Source: Homoserinibacter gongjuensis (lineage in GTDB: Bacteria > Actinomycetota > Actinomycetes > Actinomycetales > Microbacteriaceae). Taken from it: a stretch of 64,000 nucleotides of DNA. The translations under genes and the position numbers were made by a program. Position 1 is the stretch's first letter. Each line of letters starts with the position of its first letter. The notes beneath the pieces were generated by a model. It was given only the letters and a program-made list of their open reading frames with translations, searched no databases and was not told the DNA's origin. Below are positions 47,353 to 55,994 of the stretch, in pieces. The stretch is taken from the NCBI RefSeq assembly GCF_030161875.1, contig NZ_BSVA01000001.1:930001-994000 (forward strand), written 5' to 3'.

Positions 47353-47988
47353 CTACCCGCGCGTCGCACCCATCGGCAACAGCTCGGCGGAGGCTCCGAC
47401 CTGCTCGCCGGTGGTCGGCCACTCCTGCGTGAGCAGCGCCGGGCGCACCAGGGCGGCGAGCCCGACGAGTCCGTAGCCGAGCGCCATCGCCGTGGTCGCG
47501 ATGTCGCGACCCACATTGATGGCCGTGAGCAGCGCGACGGGAAGCGCAACCGCGATCGCGAGCGGCACGAGCAGCATCGCGAGTCGGGGCACAGGGGCCC
47601 AGCGCCGGGAGCGCCAGGTGAGCAGGGCGAGCGCGGCGAGAGCCGCGATGCCGGCGATCGTGGCGATGTCGACGAGGCTGTAGTCGTCGACTCGCCCCGA
47701 TGCGAGATGCAGGATCACGGCGACGATCATGCCGGTGGCCGAGATCGCCGCCGCGAGCCGCACGGCGACCACGAGGGCGCCGCCGGCCGCCCGCGAGACG
47801 AGGTGGAGCGCCACGACGGCGAGCATCGCCACTCCGAGTACGAGGGTTCCCGTGTCGGCGAGCTGCACCGCGAGCGGGTCGGGCCACTGACGTTCGAAAA
47901 CGAGTGCGAGCACGCCCGAGCCGAACGCCGCGGTCGCGGCCACGGCTCCGAGGGAGCGGATCGTCGCCTCGGGGACGGACGGGGACAT
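47353..47988 (-). CDS. Polytopic membrane protein, DUF998-like
   Basis: From the ATG at 47988 (GGAGG upstream) the product is about 211 residues with six hydrophobic helices (ALVFERQWPDPLAVQLADTG between helices 1 and 2; LTAINVGRDIATTAMALGYG near the end), similar to DUF998-type proteins. It is divergent from a histidine kinase-response regulator pair at 48162 and may be a target of that system. No catalytic motif was seen. Confidence 0.75.
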   Translation of the reverse strand: MSPSVPEATIRSLGAVAATAAFGSGVLALVFERQWPDPLAVQLADTGTLVLGVAMLAVVALHLVSRAAGGALVVAVRLAAAISATGMIVAVILHLASGRVDDYSLVDIATIAGIAALAALALLTWRSRRWAPVPRLAMLLVPLAIAVALPVALLTAINVGRDIATTAMALGYGLVGLAALVRPALLTQEWPTTGEQVGASAELLPMGATRG

Positions 47989-48161
47989 AGAGGACCTCCA
48001 GGGGTTCTGGCGCACGGCACCCTGCCGCGCATCCCCAGAGTCGCCCGGTGGCGGCCCGGCGCGACAGGGGCGACGCGCATCGATCTCGCCCGCGTGCGTC
48101 CCGGCGTCCCGGGACACCGTGACCCGCGCGCACGGGACGCCTCCCCTGCCACGATGTCACC

Positions 48162-50212
48162 GTGCACACTCCCGCCTCCCGGATGGGCTCCGTCGCCGCG
48201 GTCGTCATCGTCGCGCTCGGGCTCGCCGGCGCCGTCATCGCGGTCGGGCTCGACACCGCGACGGGCGCGCCGTGGGGCGACGTGGCGCTCGCCCCCGGCT
48301 GGTCGGGCGCCCTGGCGGGGCTTGCGACCGCGGCGAGCGGGGCCTTCGTGATCCGACGGCGTGGAGCGGACCCGGTCGGTGCCGTGCTCGCGGTGTTCGG
48401 GCTCTCGAACATCGCCGACGGCATCGCGAGCGCCACGGTCAACGCCGTCGTCGCGCGCGGCGGCGCGCTCGACGCCTTCGAGGTCGCGGTCTTCCTCGGC
48501 CAGCGCTGGTCACTCGTCCCCGTGCTGCTCCTGCCCGTCGCGTTGGCGCTTCTGCCGGATTCGCGCCTCCCGCGTCAGGCGGGCCCGCGCGCCGCTGCCG
48601 TCACCGGGGTCACACTCGCGGTGCTCGCCATGGGCACCCTCCTTCTCGCCCCCACCCGCGTCCTCGCGCCCGTCTTCGGCGTGCCGGATCCGCGCCTCGC
48701 CGGACACGGCGCCCCGCCCGAGCTGTCGATCCCAGATGCCGTGTGGGCCGTGCTCGTGCCCGCGGCGCTCGTGGTCGCGGTCGTCGGGGTGGCACTCACC
48801 CTCGGCTCGCTGCTCACACGCCGGAGGGAGGAAGGGGTCTTCCGACTGCAGGTGCGCTGGCTCGCGTGGGCCGCGACCGTCTACGTCGCGCAGCTGCTGC
48901 TGGTGCTCGCCGTCGTGCCCTACGTGCTCGGCGAGATGCTCAACGTGGTCGCCACGGCGGTCATGACTGCCACGATCGCGATCGTCGTCACCCGCACCCG
49001 ACTGTCGCGCATCGACGGCGTCATCACGTGGAGCATCGTCTCGGGCGCGCTCGTGGTGACCGTGCTCGCACTGGATCTGCTGCTCATCGTGACGCTCGGC
49101 GCGCTCATCGAAGACAGCACCGCGCTCGTCGTCGCGACCATCCTCGCGCTGCTCGCGTACACGCCCTTGCGGGATCGGCTCGTGACCGAGGTGGCGCGCG
49201 CGGTGTCCGGGGCGCGCGGCGATCCCTTCCGGGTCGCCGACATGCTCGGTGAGCGCCTCGAGCTTGCAGGGGCGCCGGGCGAGCAAGTGCGCGAGCTCGC
49301 GCGCGCCGTGCGCGAGCTCCTCGGTGCTCGCGGGGTGCGCATCGTGCTCGACACGGGCGACGGCTCACTCGTGGCGCTCGACGGGCACCTCGACGAGCAA
49401 CGGGAGTTGCTGCACATCCCCCTCCTCGTCGTCGGGGAACCTCTCGGTGAGCTGAGCGTCGACCGTCCGCGGCGACCCTTGGCCTCATCTCGCGACCGAC
49501 GCCTGCTGAGCACCCTCGTCCGGCAGACGGCCACCGCGATCCGCGCGTCCGCCGCGACAGCCGAGCTGCGACTCGCCCGCGAGCGCCTCGTGGCCGCGCG
49601 GGAGTCCGAGCGGCTCCGACTGCATCGCGACCTGCATGACGGGCTCGGCCCAGTGCTCGCAGGGGTGCGGATGCGCGTCGACGCCGCCCGCAACCTCGCG
49701 GCGGCGGATCCCGCCCGTGCCGCAGAGCAACTCGACCTCGCGTCGATCGAGATCGGCGAGGCGACGGATGCCGTGCGCCGCACGGTCACCGGCCTGCGTC
49801 CCCCCGCACTCGACGAGGTGGGGCTCGAGGGGGCGGTCCGCCGCATCTGCAGCCGCCTCGATGGGGCGGGCACGGGTGCGTTCACCGTCACGTGCGACAT
49901 CGACGAGCTTCCCGAGCGGTCGGCCGCCGTCGATGTCGCGTGCACGTTCCTCGTGGGCGAGGCCGTCGCGAACGCCGTGCGACACTCGCAGGGAACGCAC
50001 TGCCGCGTCGCCCTCACAGCGGAGGGGTCCGAGCTCGTCCTGCACGTCGCCGACGACGGTGCCGGATTGCACCGCGACGCGCCCGTCGGCACCGGGCTCG
50101 CCTCGATGCGTGAGCGCGTCGACGAGGTGGGGGCGCCTTCACGATCGACAGCGATTCCACCGGCACCCGCATCACGGCACGGATGCCGCTGCACGAGAGG
50201 ATGGTGCCATGA
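48162..50212 (+). CDS. Membrane sensor histidine kinase, NarL/LiaS type (one frameshift)
   Basis: About 683 residues: eight or so N-terminal helices (residues 1-290), a GAF-like linker, a HisKA_3 dimerisation domain with phospho-acceptor His in RLHRDLHDGLGPVLAGVRMR, and an HATPase with VGEAVANAVRHSQG. The frame breaks at the G run 50129-50133; one added G gives the natural end GGAFTIDSDSTGTRITARMP and TGA at 50210-50212, which overlaps the response regulator ATG. The signal sensed is unknown. Confidence 0.9.
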
Positions 50213-50853
50213 CCGAGATCCGCGTGGCGGTCGCCGACGACCACCCGGTCTTCCGCGAGGGACTCGCGGTGCTTCTGGGCTCGCTCCCCGGCGTCGAGGT
50301 CGTCGGCACCGCGGCCGACGGCGAGGAGGCCGTCGCCCTCGCCGAGAAGCTGCGACCCGACGTGATCGTGATGGACGTGCAGATGCCGGGGCTCGACGGG
50401 ATCGCGGCGACGGAGCGCATCCGCACCTCCGCCCCCGAGGTGGGCGTCGTCGTCGTGACGATGTCGGAAGACGAAGACACGCTCTTCTTCGCGATGCGCG
50501 CCGGAGCACGCGGCTACCTCCTGAAGGGCGCCTCGCAAGACGACATCTCGCGCGCGATCCGCTCGGTCGCGGCGGGCGACGTGGTGTTCGGCCCGAACGT
50601 CGCGCAGCGCGTCGCGCGGCATTTCGCCGACGACCCCTCGCGAGGCCGGGCCACCCGTCGCTTCCCCCAGCTCACCGAGCGCGAGGGCGAGGTGCTCGCG
50701 CTCCTGGCGGAAGACCTCAGCAATCAGCAGATCGCGCAGCGGCTCTACATCTCCGCCAAGACCGCGCGCAACTACGTCTCGGCCGTGCTCACCAAGCTGC
50801 AGGTGCTCTCGCGCGCCGAGGCGGCCGAGCTCGCGCGCGAAGCGGGGCTGTGA
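50209..50853 (+). CDS. NarL/FixJ-family response regulator
   Basis: This 214-residue protein has a receiver domain (VAVADDHPVFREGL; phospho-acceptor Asp in VIVMDVQMPGLDG; LKGASQDDI with the conserved Lys) and a LuxR-type HTH (LSNQQIAQRLYISAKTARNY). It is coupled to the kinase by ATGA overlap and would bind DNA as a dimer once phosphorylated. The 3' end abuts the convergent oxidoreductase. Confidence 0.95.
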   Translation: MTEIRVAVADDHPVFREGLAVLLGSLPGVEVVGTAADGEEAVALAEKLRPDVIVMDVQMPGLDGIAATERIRTSAPEVGVVVVTMSEDEDTLFFAMRAGARGYLLKGASQDDISRAIRSVAAGDVVFGPNVAQRVARHFADDPSRGRATRRFPQLTEREGEVLALLAEDLSNQQIAQRLYISAKTARNYVSAVLTKLQVLSRAEAAELAREAGL

Positions 50854-50854
50854 C

Positions 50855-51877
50855 TCAACTCGGGGCGAGCTGGCGGCGGGCCTCGTCGATGATGCTCAGG
50901 ATGTCGAGGGTCGCGTCGAGCGGATGCTCGGGCGCCTCGAGCCGGCCGTCGGCCACGTGCTGTGCGGCTGCGGTCGCCTGGTAGCAGAGCCCATCGCGCC
51001 ACCGCATCCCGGTCTCGTCCTCCCAGTAGGCGTTGCCGCCATCCGCCCGTCCGATGCGGAAGCCGCCCGGACCGACGAACGGCTGCACCTCGAGCTTCAT
51101 GCCGTTGGAGCCGGCGACCATGGCCGTGATCGGCAGGTCGACGTTCATGCTCGTGAACGAGCTCGCCGACACCTCCTCGCCCCAGCCGAGCACGACGCGG
51201 GCGTCGGCGTCGACGCCCGTCGGCGCGAGTTCGCCCGTGGCCGCGACGGAGTCGGGCCGGCCGAGGCAGAAATGCGCCCACCACAGCGTGTAGACGCCGA
51301 GGTCGAGCAGGCTGCCGCCGCCGAGCGCCGGATCAAAGGCGCGACTGTGCGGGTCGTACTCGAAGCGGCCGGCGAAAGTGGCGGCGGCGCCCGCGACCTC
51401 CGCGAACGTGCCGTCGTCGAGCAGGCGGCGGATGATGGTCGTCTGCGGCAGGAAGCGCGACCACATCGCCTCCATCGCGAAGACGCCCGCCGTGCGGGCC
51501 GCGACGACGATCTCGGCGGCATCCGCGGCCGAGACGCCCATCGGCTTCTCGACGAGCACGTGCTTGCCGGCGTCGATCGCGAGCAGGGCGAGGCGGCGAT
51601 GCTCGGTGTGCGGCGCCGCGACATAGACGATGTCGACCTCGGGGTCGGCGACCAGCTGCTCGTACGAGCCGTAGGCGCGCGGGATGCCGTGGCGCTCGGC
51701 GAAGGCCTGCGCGCGTTCCGCAGAGCGCGACGCCGCCGCGACGACCCGCTGGTCGGTGAAGCGGTGCACGGCGCTCACCCAGTCAGCAGCGATGGCGCCG
51801 GGTGCGAGCACGCCCCAGCGCAGGGTGGCACCGCCGCGCAGCGGAGTATGGGTCGCATCCGGGAAGACGAAGCTCAC
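50855..51877 (-). CDS. Gfo/Idh/MocA family NAD(P)-dependent oxidoreductase
   Basis: The 340-residue protein begins with a Rossmann domain (RWGVLAPGAIAADWVSAVHR), has the conserved GKHVLVEKPMG motif with the catalytic Lys, and the C-terminal domain with LGGGSLLDLGVYTLWWAHF. Family members oxidise sugars, inositols or trans-dihydrodiols. It stands alone, convergent with the response regulator. The substrate cannot be told. Confidence 0.9.
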   Translation of the reverse strand: MSFVFPDATHTPLRGGATLRWGVLAPGAIAADWVSAVHRFTDQRVVAAASRSAERAQAFAERHGIPRAYGSYEQLVADPEVDIVYVAAPHTEHRRLALLAIDAGKHVLVEKPMGVSAADAAEIVVAARTAGVFAMEAMWSRFLPQTTIIRRLLDDGTFAEVAGAAATFAGRFEYDPHSRAFDPALGGGSLLDLGVYTLWWAHFCLGRPDSVAATGELAPTGVDADARVVLGWGEEVSASSFTSMNVDLPITAMVAGSNGMKLEVQPFVGPGGFRIGRADGGNAYWEDETGMRWRDGLCYQATAAAQHVADGRLEAPEHPLDATLDILSIIDEARRQLAPS

Positions 51878-51900
51878 CCCCGCACGCTATCGGCCCCTGT

Positions 51901-51966
51901 CCGCGAAAGTACGCACTTTGGGGTCGGAAACGGGGCTCCGGCGTCCCGAAGTGCGTACTCTCACGG
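51901..51966. repeat. Palindromic intergenic element, AGTACGCACTT type, copy 1
   Basis: CCGCGAAAGTACGCACTTTG opens and GAAGTGCGTACTCTCACGG closes the element. AGTACGCACTT (51908-51918) is the exact complement of AAGTGCGTACT (51949-51959), with a 30-base centre. A second copy with the same ends is at 62659-62725. Confidence 0.85.
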
Positions 51967-51981
51967 AGGCGGAGGGAGGGG

Positions 51982-53223
51982 TCAGGCGCCCAGGTCGGTG
52001 AGCACCGCCTCGAGCTGGTCGACGGCCCACTCGAGCTCGTCGGCCTCCACCACGATGGGCGGCGCGAGGCGGATCGTCGAGCCGTGGGTGTCCTTGGCGA
52101 GCACGCCGCGCTCCGCGAGCAGCTCCGCGACGCGGCGTCCGGTGGCGAGCGCGGGGTCGATGTCGATCCCCGCCCACAGCCCGGCCGAGCGCACCTCCAC
52201 CACGCCCCGCCCGAGGAGCCCGTCCAGCCGGGCACGCAGCCCGGCCCCGAGCGACGCCGCACGCCGCTGGTAGTCGCCCGTCTCGAGCAGTCCCACGACC
52301 GCCATCCCGACGGCCGCCGCGAGCGGGTTGCCGCCGAAGGTCGAGCCGTGCTCGCCCGGCCGGAGCACGCCCAGCACCGACGCGTCGCCGACCACCGCGC
52401 TCACCGGCACGATGCCGCCGCCGAGCGCCTTGCCGAGCAGGTAGAGGTCGGGGATGACCCCCGCGTTGTCGCACTGGAAGGTCGCGCCCGTGCGCCCCAG
52501 CCCCGACTGGATCTCGTCGGCGATGAAGAGCACGTTGGCATCCCGGGCGAGGCGGCGCACCGCGGGTAGGTAGTCATCTGGAGGGATGATGATGCCCGCC
52601 TCACCCTGGATGGGTTCGATCAGCACGGCGACCGTGTCGTCGTCGATCGCCGCGGCGATCGCGGCGGCGTCGCCGTACGGAACCGACACGAAACCGGGCG
52701 TGTACGGACCGAAGTCGGCACGCGCATCCGGATCGTTAGAGAAGCTGATGATGGTGGTCGTGCGACCGTGGAAGTTGCCGTCGGCCACGATGATCTTGGC
52801 CCGGTCGTGCTCGACGCCCTTCACGCGATAGCCCCACGCGCGCGCGATCTTGACGGCCGACTCGACCGCCTCCGCGCCGGTGTTCATGGGCAGCACCATC
52901 TCTTTACCGGCGAGCTTGGCGAGAGCCTCGAGGAACGGCCCGAGCTTGTCGTTGTGGAACGCGCGGCTCGTGAGCGTGAGCCGCTCGAGCTGGGCCTTGG
53001 CCGCGTCGACGAGCACCGGATGCCCGTGACCGAAGTTGAGGGCGGAGTAGGCGGCGAGGCAGTCCAGGTAGCGCTTGCCGTCGACATCCGTCACCCAGGC
53101 GCCGAACGCCTCCGCGACCACGATCGGCAGCGGATGGTAGTTGTGCGCGCCGAACTGCTCGGCCTGCTCGAGGTAGCGGGCGGTCTGGTCGGTCACGGCC
53201 GGCGATGCCAGGTTCGCGGTCAT
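51982..53223 (-). CDS. rocD: Ornithine--oxo-acid transaminase
   Basis: A class III PLP aminotransferase of 413 residues: FGAHNYHPLPIVVAEAFGAW at the start, YSALNFGHGHPVLVDAAKAQ, IADEIQSGLGRTG with the PLP-ring Asp, and the Schiff-base Lys in LLGKALGGGIVPVSAV. It converts ornithine and 2-oxoglutarate to glutamate semialdehyde and glutamate. Its ATG overlaps the ddaH stop (ATGA). The product feeds the P5C dehydrogenase part of PutA encoded 3 kb away. Confidence 0.95.
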   Translation of the reverse strand: MTANLASPAVTDQTARYLEQAEQFGAHNYHPLPIVVAEAFGAWVTDVDGKRYLDCLAAYSALNFGHGHPVLVDAAKAQLERLTLTSRAFHNDKLGPFLEALAKLAGKEMVLPMNTGAEAVESAVKIARAWGYRVKGVEHDRAKIIVADGNFHGRTTTIISFSNDPDARADFGPYTPGFVSVPYGDAAAIAAAIDDDTVAVLIEPIQGEAGIIIPPDDYLPAVRRLARDANVLFIADEIQSGLGRTGATFQCDNAGVIPDLYLLGKALGGGIVPVSAVVGDASVLGVLRPGEHGSTFGGNPLAAAVGMAVVGLLETGDYQRRAASLGAGLRARLDGLLGRGVVEVRSAGLWAGIDIDPALATGRRVAELLAERGVLAKDTHGSTIRLAPPIVVEADELEWAVDQLEAVLTDLGA

Positions 53224-54067
53224 CGTCGCAACTCCAGGGTGCAGCACTTCACGCCGCCGCCGCCGAGCAGCAGCTCGGAGAGGTCGACACCGTGCGGGAT
53301 GTAGCCGCGCTCGGTCAGCTGCCGCTCGAAGTCGGTGGCACGGGAGGCGATCACGACGTTGCGTCCGTCGCTGAACGAGTTGAGGCCGAGCACCGCGGCG
53401 TCCGTGCCGCTGACGTGCACGGCATCCGGGAACCGCTCTTCGAGAAGGGTGCGGCTCGCATCGTCGAACGCGGTCGGCAGGTAGGCCACGGATGCGGGGC
53501 CCCCTCGGAGTCGAGCACCGCGAAGGCGGTGTCGAGGTGGTAGAAGCTCGGGTCGATGAGGCGCAGGGTGACCACCTCGCGGTCGTAGATCTTGCGCAGC
53601 TCGTCGTGGCTTGCGGCATCGGAGCGGAAGCCGGTGCCGGCGTAGATCGTGTCGCCGACCAGCAGGAAGTCGCCTTCGCCCTCGTTGGTCGAGACGGGCT
53701 CGTGCACCTCGAAGCCGTTCGCGCGGAACCAGTCCATGTAGGCCGGGCCCTCGGGTCCGCGCTCGGGGTACTGGAAACGGGCGCCGTAGGCGATGCCGTC
53801 GAGCACGAAGCCGCCGTTGGCCGCGTACACCATGTCGGGCAGGCCCTCGACGGGCTCGATGAGGTGCACGTCGTAGCCGAGCGTGAGGTAGAGGTCGTAG
53901 AGCTTCTGCCACTGCTCGAGGGCGTTGCCCGTGTCGGTGGGGTCTTCCGGATGCATCCACGGGTTGATGCGGTAGCTGACGGTGAAGAACTCCGGGCGGC
54001 ACATGAGCACCGTGCGGCTCGTGGCCCGGCGCTCCTGGGTCGTGGGGTCAGGATCGATCAGGGTCAT
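53220..54067 (-). CDS. ddaH: Dimethylarginine dimethylaminohydrolase family protein (one frameshift)
   Basis: An amidinotransferase-fold protein of about 282 residues: VLMCRPEFFTVSYRINPWM at the start, EGDFLLVGDTIYAGTGFRSD, the catalytic His in PSFYHLDTAFAVLD and the catalytic Cys in GGGGVKCCTLELRR at the C-terminus. It hydrolyses methylated arginine (to citrulline) or a related guanidino compound. The frame breaks at the C run 53500-53504; one added base joins LDSEGG to PASVAYLPTAFDD. It is first in the operon with rocD and divergent from the Lrp gene. Confidence 0.9.
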
Positions 54068-54170
54068 GCCGCCAGTGTCGCACGCACCCATCCGGTGCAT
54101 GCTGGCGTTGTGTGCACTATTCATGCGCGAACGGGGTGCCTCGCGCACGAAACCCGCATAGACTTCGCCC

Positions 54171-54608
54171 GTGGACAACATCGACTACGGCATCCTCGAC
54201 ATGCTGCGTCAGAACTCCCGCGCCGGCTACGGCGACATCGGCGACCGGGTCGGGCTCTCGGCATCCGCGGTGAAGCGGCGCGTCGACCGCCTCGTCGCCG
54301 ACGGCGTCATCCGCGCTTTCACCATCCAGGTCGACCCCGCCGTCGACGGCATGGCCACCGAGGCCTACGTCGAGCTGTTCTGCCGCGGCACCGTCGCCCC
54401 CGACGAGCTCAAGCGCATCCTCTCCCAGGTGCCCGAGGTGGTCGACGCCTCGACCGTCACCGGCTCGGCCGACGCGATCGTGCACATCCGCTCGCGCGAC
54501 ATCCCCTCGCTCGAGGATGCCCTCGAGCGCGTGCGCATCGCGCCCTCGGTCGACCACACCCGCAGCGCGATCGTGCTCTCGCACCTCATCCACCGCAGCT
54601 ACGACTGA
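54171..54608 (+). CDS. Lrp/AsnC family regulator of the ddaH-rocD operon
   Basis: The 145-residue protein has an HTH (YGDIGDRVGLSASAVKRRV) and a RAM domain (VTGSADAIVHIRSRD near its centre). It is divergent from ddaH-rocD with a 103-base gap, so it likely controls that operon in response to ornithine or arginine. It overlaps the GntR gene by one base (TGATG). Confidence 0.9.
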   Translation: MDNIDYGILDMLRQNSRAGYGDIGDRVGLSASAVKRRVDRLVADGVIRAFTIQVDPAVDGMATEAYVELFCRGTVAPDELKRILSQVPEVVDASTVTGSADAIVHIRSRDIPSLEDALERVRIAPSVDHTRSAIVLSHLIHRSYD

Positions 54609-54949
54609 TGGCCGCCGAGGCACCCTACGAGCAGCTGCGGGCACGTCTGCTCGCGGAGATGCAGGACGGCACCCGCGCCGCGGGCTCGCGTCTGCCGACC
54701 GTGCGCGCACTGGCCGAGCAACTGGGGCTCGCGCCGGGCACGGTGGCACGCGCCTACAAGGAGCTCGAAGCCGCCGGGGCGATCGAGACGCGAGGCCGGG
54801 GCGGCACCTTCGTGGCATGGTCTGCGGATGCCGGTGAGCGTCGCGTGCAGGAGCTCGCCACTCAACTCGCCGCGGTGGCACGCGAGCACCGGGTGCCACC
54901 CGAGCGGGTGCGCGCGGCGGTCGACTCCGCGCTCGACTCCGGCGGTTGA
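54608..54949 (+). CDS. Short GntR-family (YtrA-like) transcriptional regulator
   Basis: The 113-residue protein consists of a GntR winged helix (SRLPTVRALAEQLGLAPGTV; RAYKELEAAGAIETRGRGGT) and a short helical tail, as in the YtrA group without a large effector domain. It is translationally coupled to the Lrp gene. Its TGA is part of the dispersed repeat GGTTGAGGAG beginning at 54944, so the repeat supplies the stop codon. Confidence 0.9.
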   Translation: MAAEAPYEQLRARLLAEMQDGTRAAGSRLPTVRALAEQLGLAPGTVARAYKELEAAGAIETRGRGGTFVAWSADAGERRVQELATQLAAVAREHRVPPERVRAAVDSALDSGG

Positions 54950-55044
54950 GGAGCGGCGCGGCCTCCCCGCGATCCGTAACTCAGGGGTTGAGGAGCGGCG
55001 CAGCCGCGTCTCGAAACCTCCGTCACCCCGGACGCCGATTTCGA
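54944..55044. repeat. Dispersed palindromic repeat, two GGTTGAGGAG units and an inverted partner
   Basis: GGTTGAGGAGCGGCGC starts at 54944 and again at 54986. The second unit leads to CGCGTCTCGAAACC, then ATTTCGAGACGCGTCGCCC on the other arm. The loop CTCCGTCACCCCGG resembles that of the copy at 22683-22728. The first unit contains the GntR stop codon. Confidence 0.85.
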
Positions 55045-55152
55045 GACGCGTCGCCCTGCAGGCGGCGCTCTCAATCAGCTGACTCTGCAGCACCCGGCTG
55101 AGTCGGCACTCGATCGGCTGCGCGCCGCGGATTACCGCGGCGCCAGACAAGC

Positions 55153-55983
55153 TCAGTGCCCGTCGACGTTCGAGTCGACGCCCGCATCCGGGCCCCGCGA
55201 CAGCGTGGCGAGCTCGTCGAGGTCGGATGCCGCGAGCTCGAAGTCGAAGACCGCGAGGTTGTCGCGCATGCGCTCGGGCGAGGCCGACTTCGGGATCGCC
55301 ACGAGCCCCTGCTGCACGTGCCAGCGCAGCACGACCTGCGCCGGCGTGCGTCCGAGGCGCTCGGCGATGCGCTGCACGACGGGGGCATCGAGCACGCGCG
55401 CACCCTGGCCGCCCAGCGGGCTGTACGACTCGGTCACGATGCCGTGCTCGGCGTCGTAGGCGCGGTGGTCGAGGCGCGGCACGGCCGGGTTGAGCTGGAT
55501 CTGGTTCACGGCCGGCACGATATCGGTCTCGGCGAGCAGCACCTCGAGGTGCTCGGGCCGGAAGTTCGAGACGCCGATCGCCCGCGCGCGTCCGTCGGCG
55601 TGCAGCTTCTCGAAGCTGCGCCAGGTGTCGACGAAGAGCCCGCGCTGCGGCAGCGGCCAGTGGATGAGCAGCAGGTCGACGTAGTCGAACCGCATCCGAT
55701 CGAGCGCAGCCTCGAGCCCGCCGATCGCGCGGTCGCCGCCCTGGAATCCGCCGTCGAGCTTCGTGGTCACGAAGAACTCGGCGCGATCGATGCCGCTGCG
55801 CCGGATGCCGTCGGCCACGCCCGCCTCGTTGCCGTATTTGGTGGCGGTGTCGATGTGGCGGTAGCCGAGCGCGGCGGCGGCCTCGACCGCATCCGCGACC
55901 TCGGCGTCGTCGAGCGGCCAGGTGCCGAGGCCCAGCTGCGGGATGCCGGCGCCGGTGTTGAGGGGAATCGACGGGATGGTCAT
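55153..55983 (-). CDS. Aldo/keto reductase, 2,5-diketogluconate-reductase-like
   Basis: The 276-residue protein from the ATG at 55983 (MTIPSIPLN, the usual family start; GTG 55998 and ATG 55992 are alternatives) has GYRHIDTATKYGNEAGVADG with the catalytic Tyr, the LLLIHWPLPQR segment with the catalytic His, and the cofactor motif IPKSASPERMRDN. It reduces small ketones or aldehydes with NADPH. It follows putA on the same strand with a possible four-base overlap to it. Confidence 0.9.
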   Translation of the reverse strand: MTIPSIPLNTGAGIPQLGLGTWPLDDAEVADAVEAAAALGYRHIDTATKYGNEAGVADGIRRSGIDRAEFFVTTKLDGGFQGGDRAIGGLEAALDRMRFDYVDLLLIHWPLPQRGLFVDTWRSFEKLHADGRARAIGVSNFRPEHLEVLLAETDIVPAVNQIQLNPAVPRLDHRAYDAEHGIVTESYSPLGGQGARVLDAPVVQRIAERLGRTPAQVVLRWHVQQGLVAIPKSASPERMRDNLAVFDFELAASDLDELATLSRGPDAGVDSNVDGH

Positions 55984-55994
55984 GGGGGCCATCC

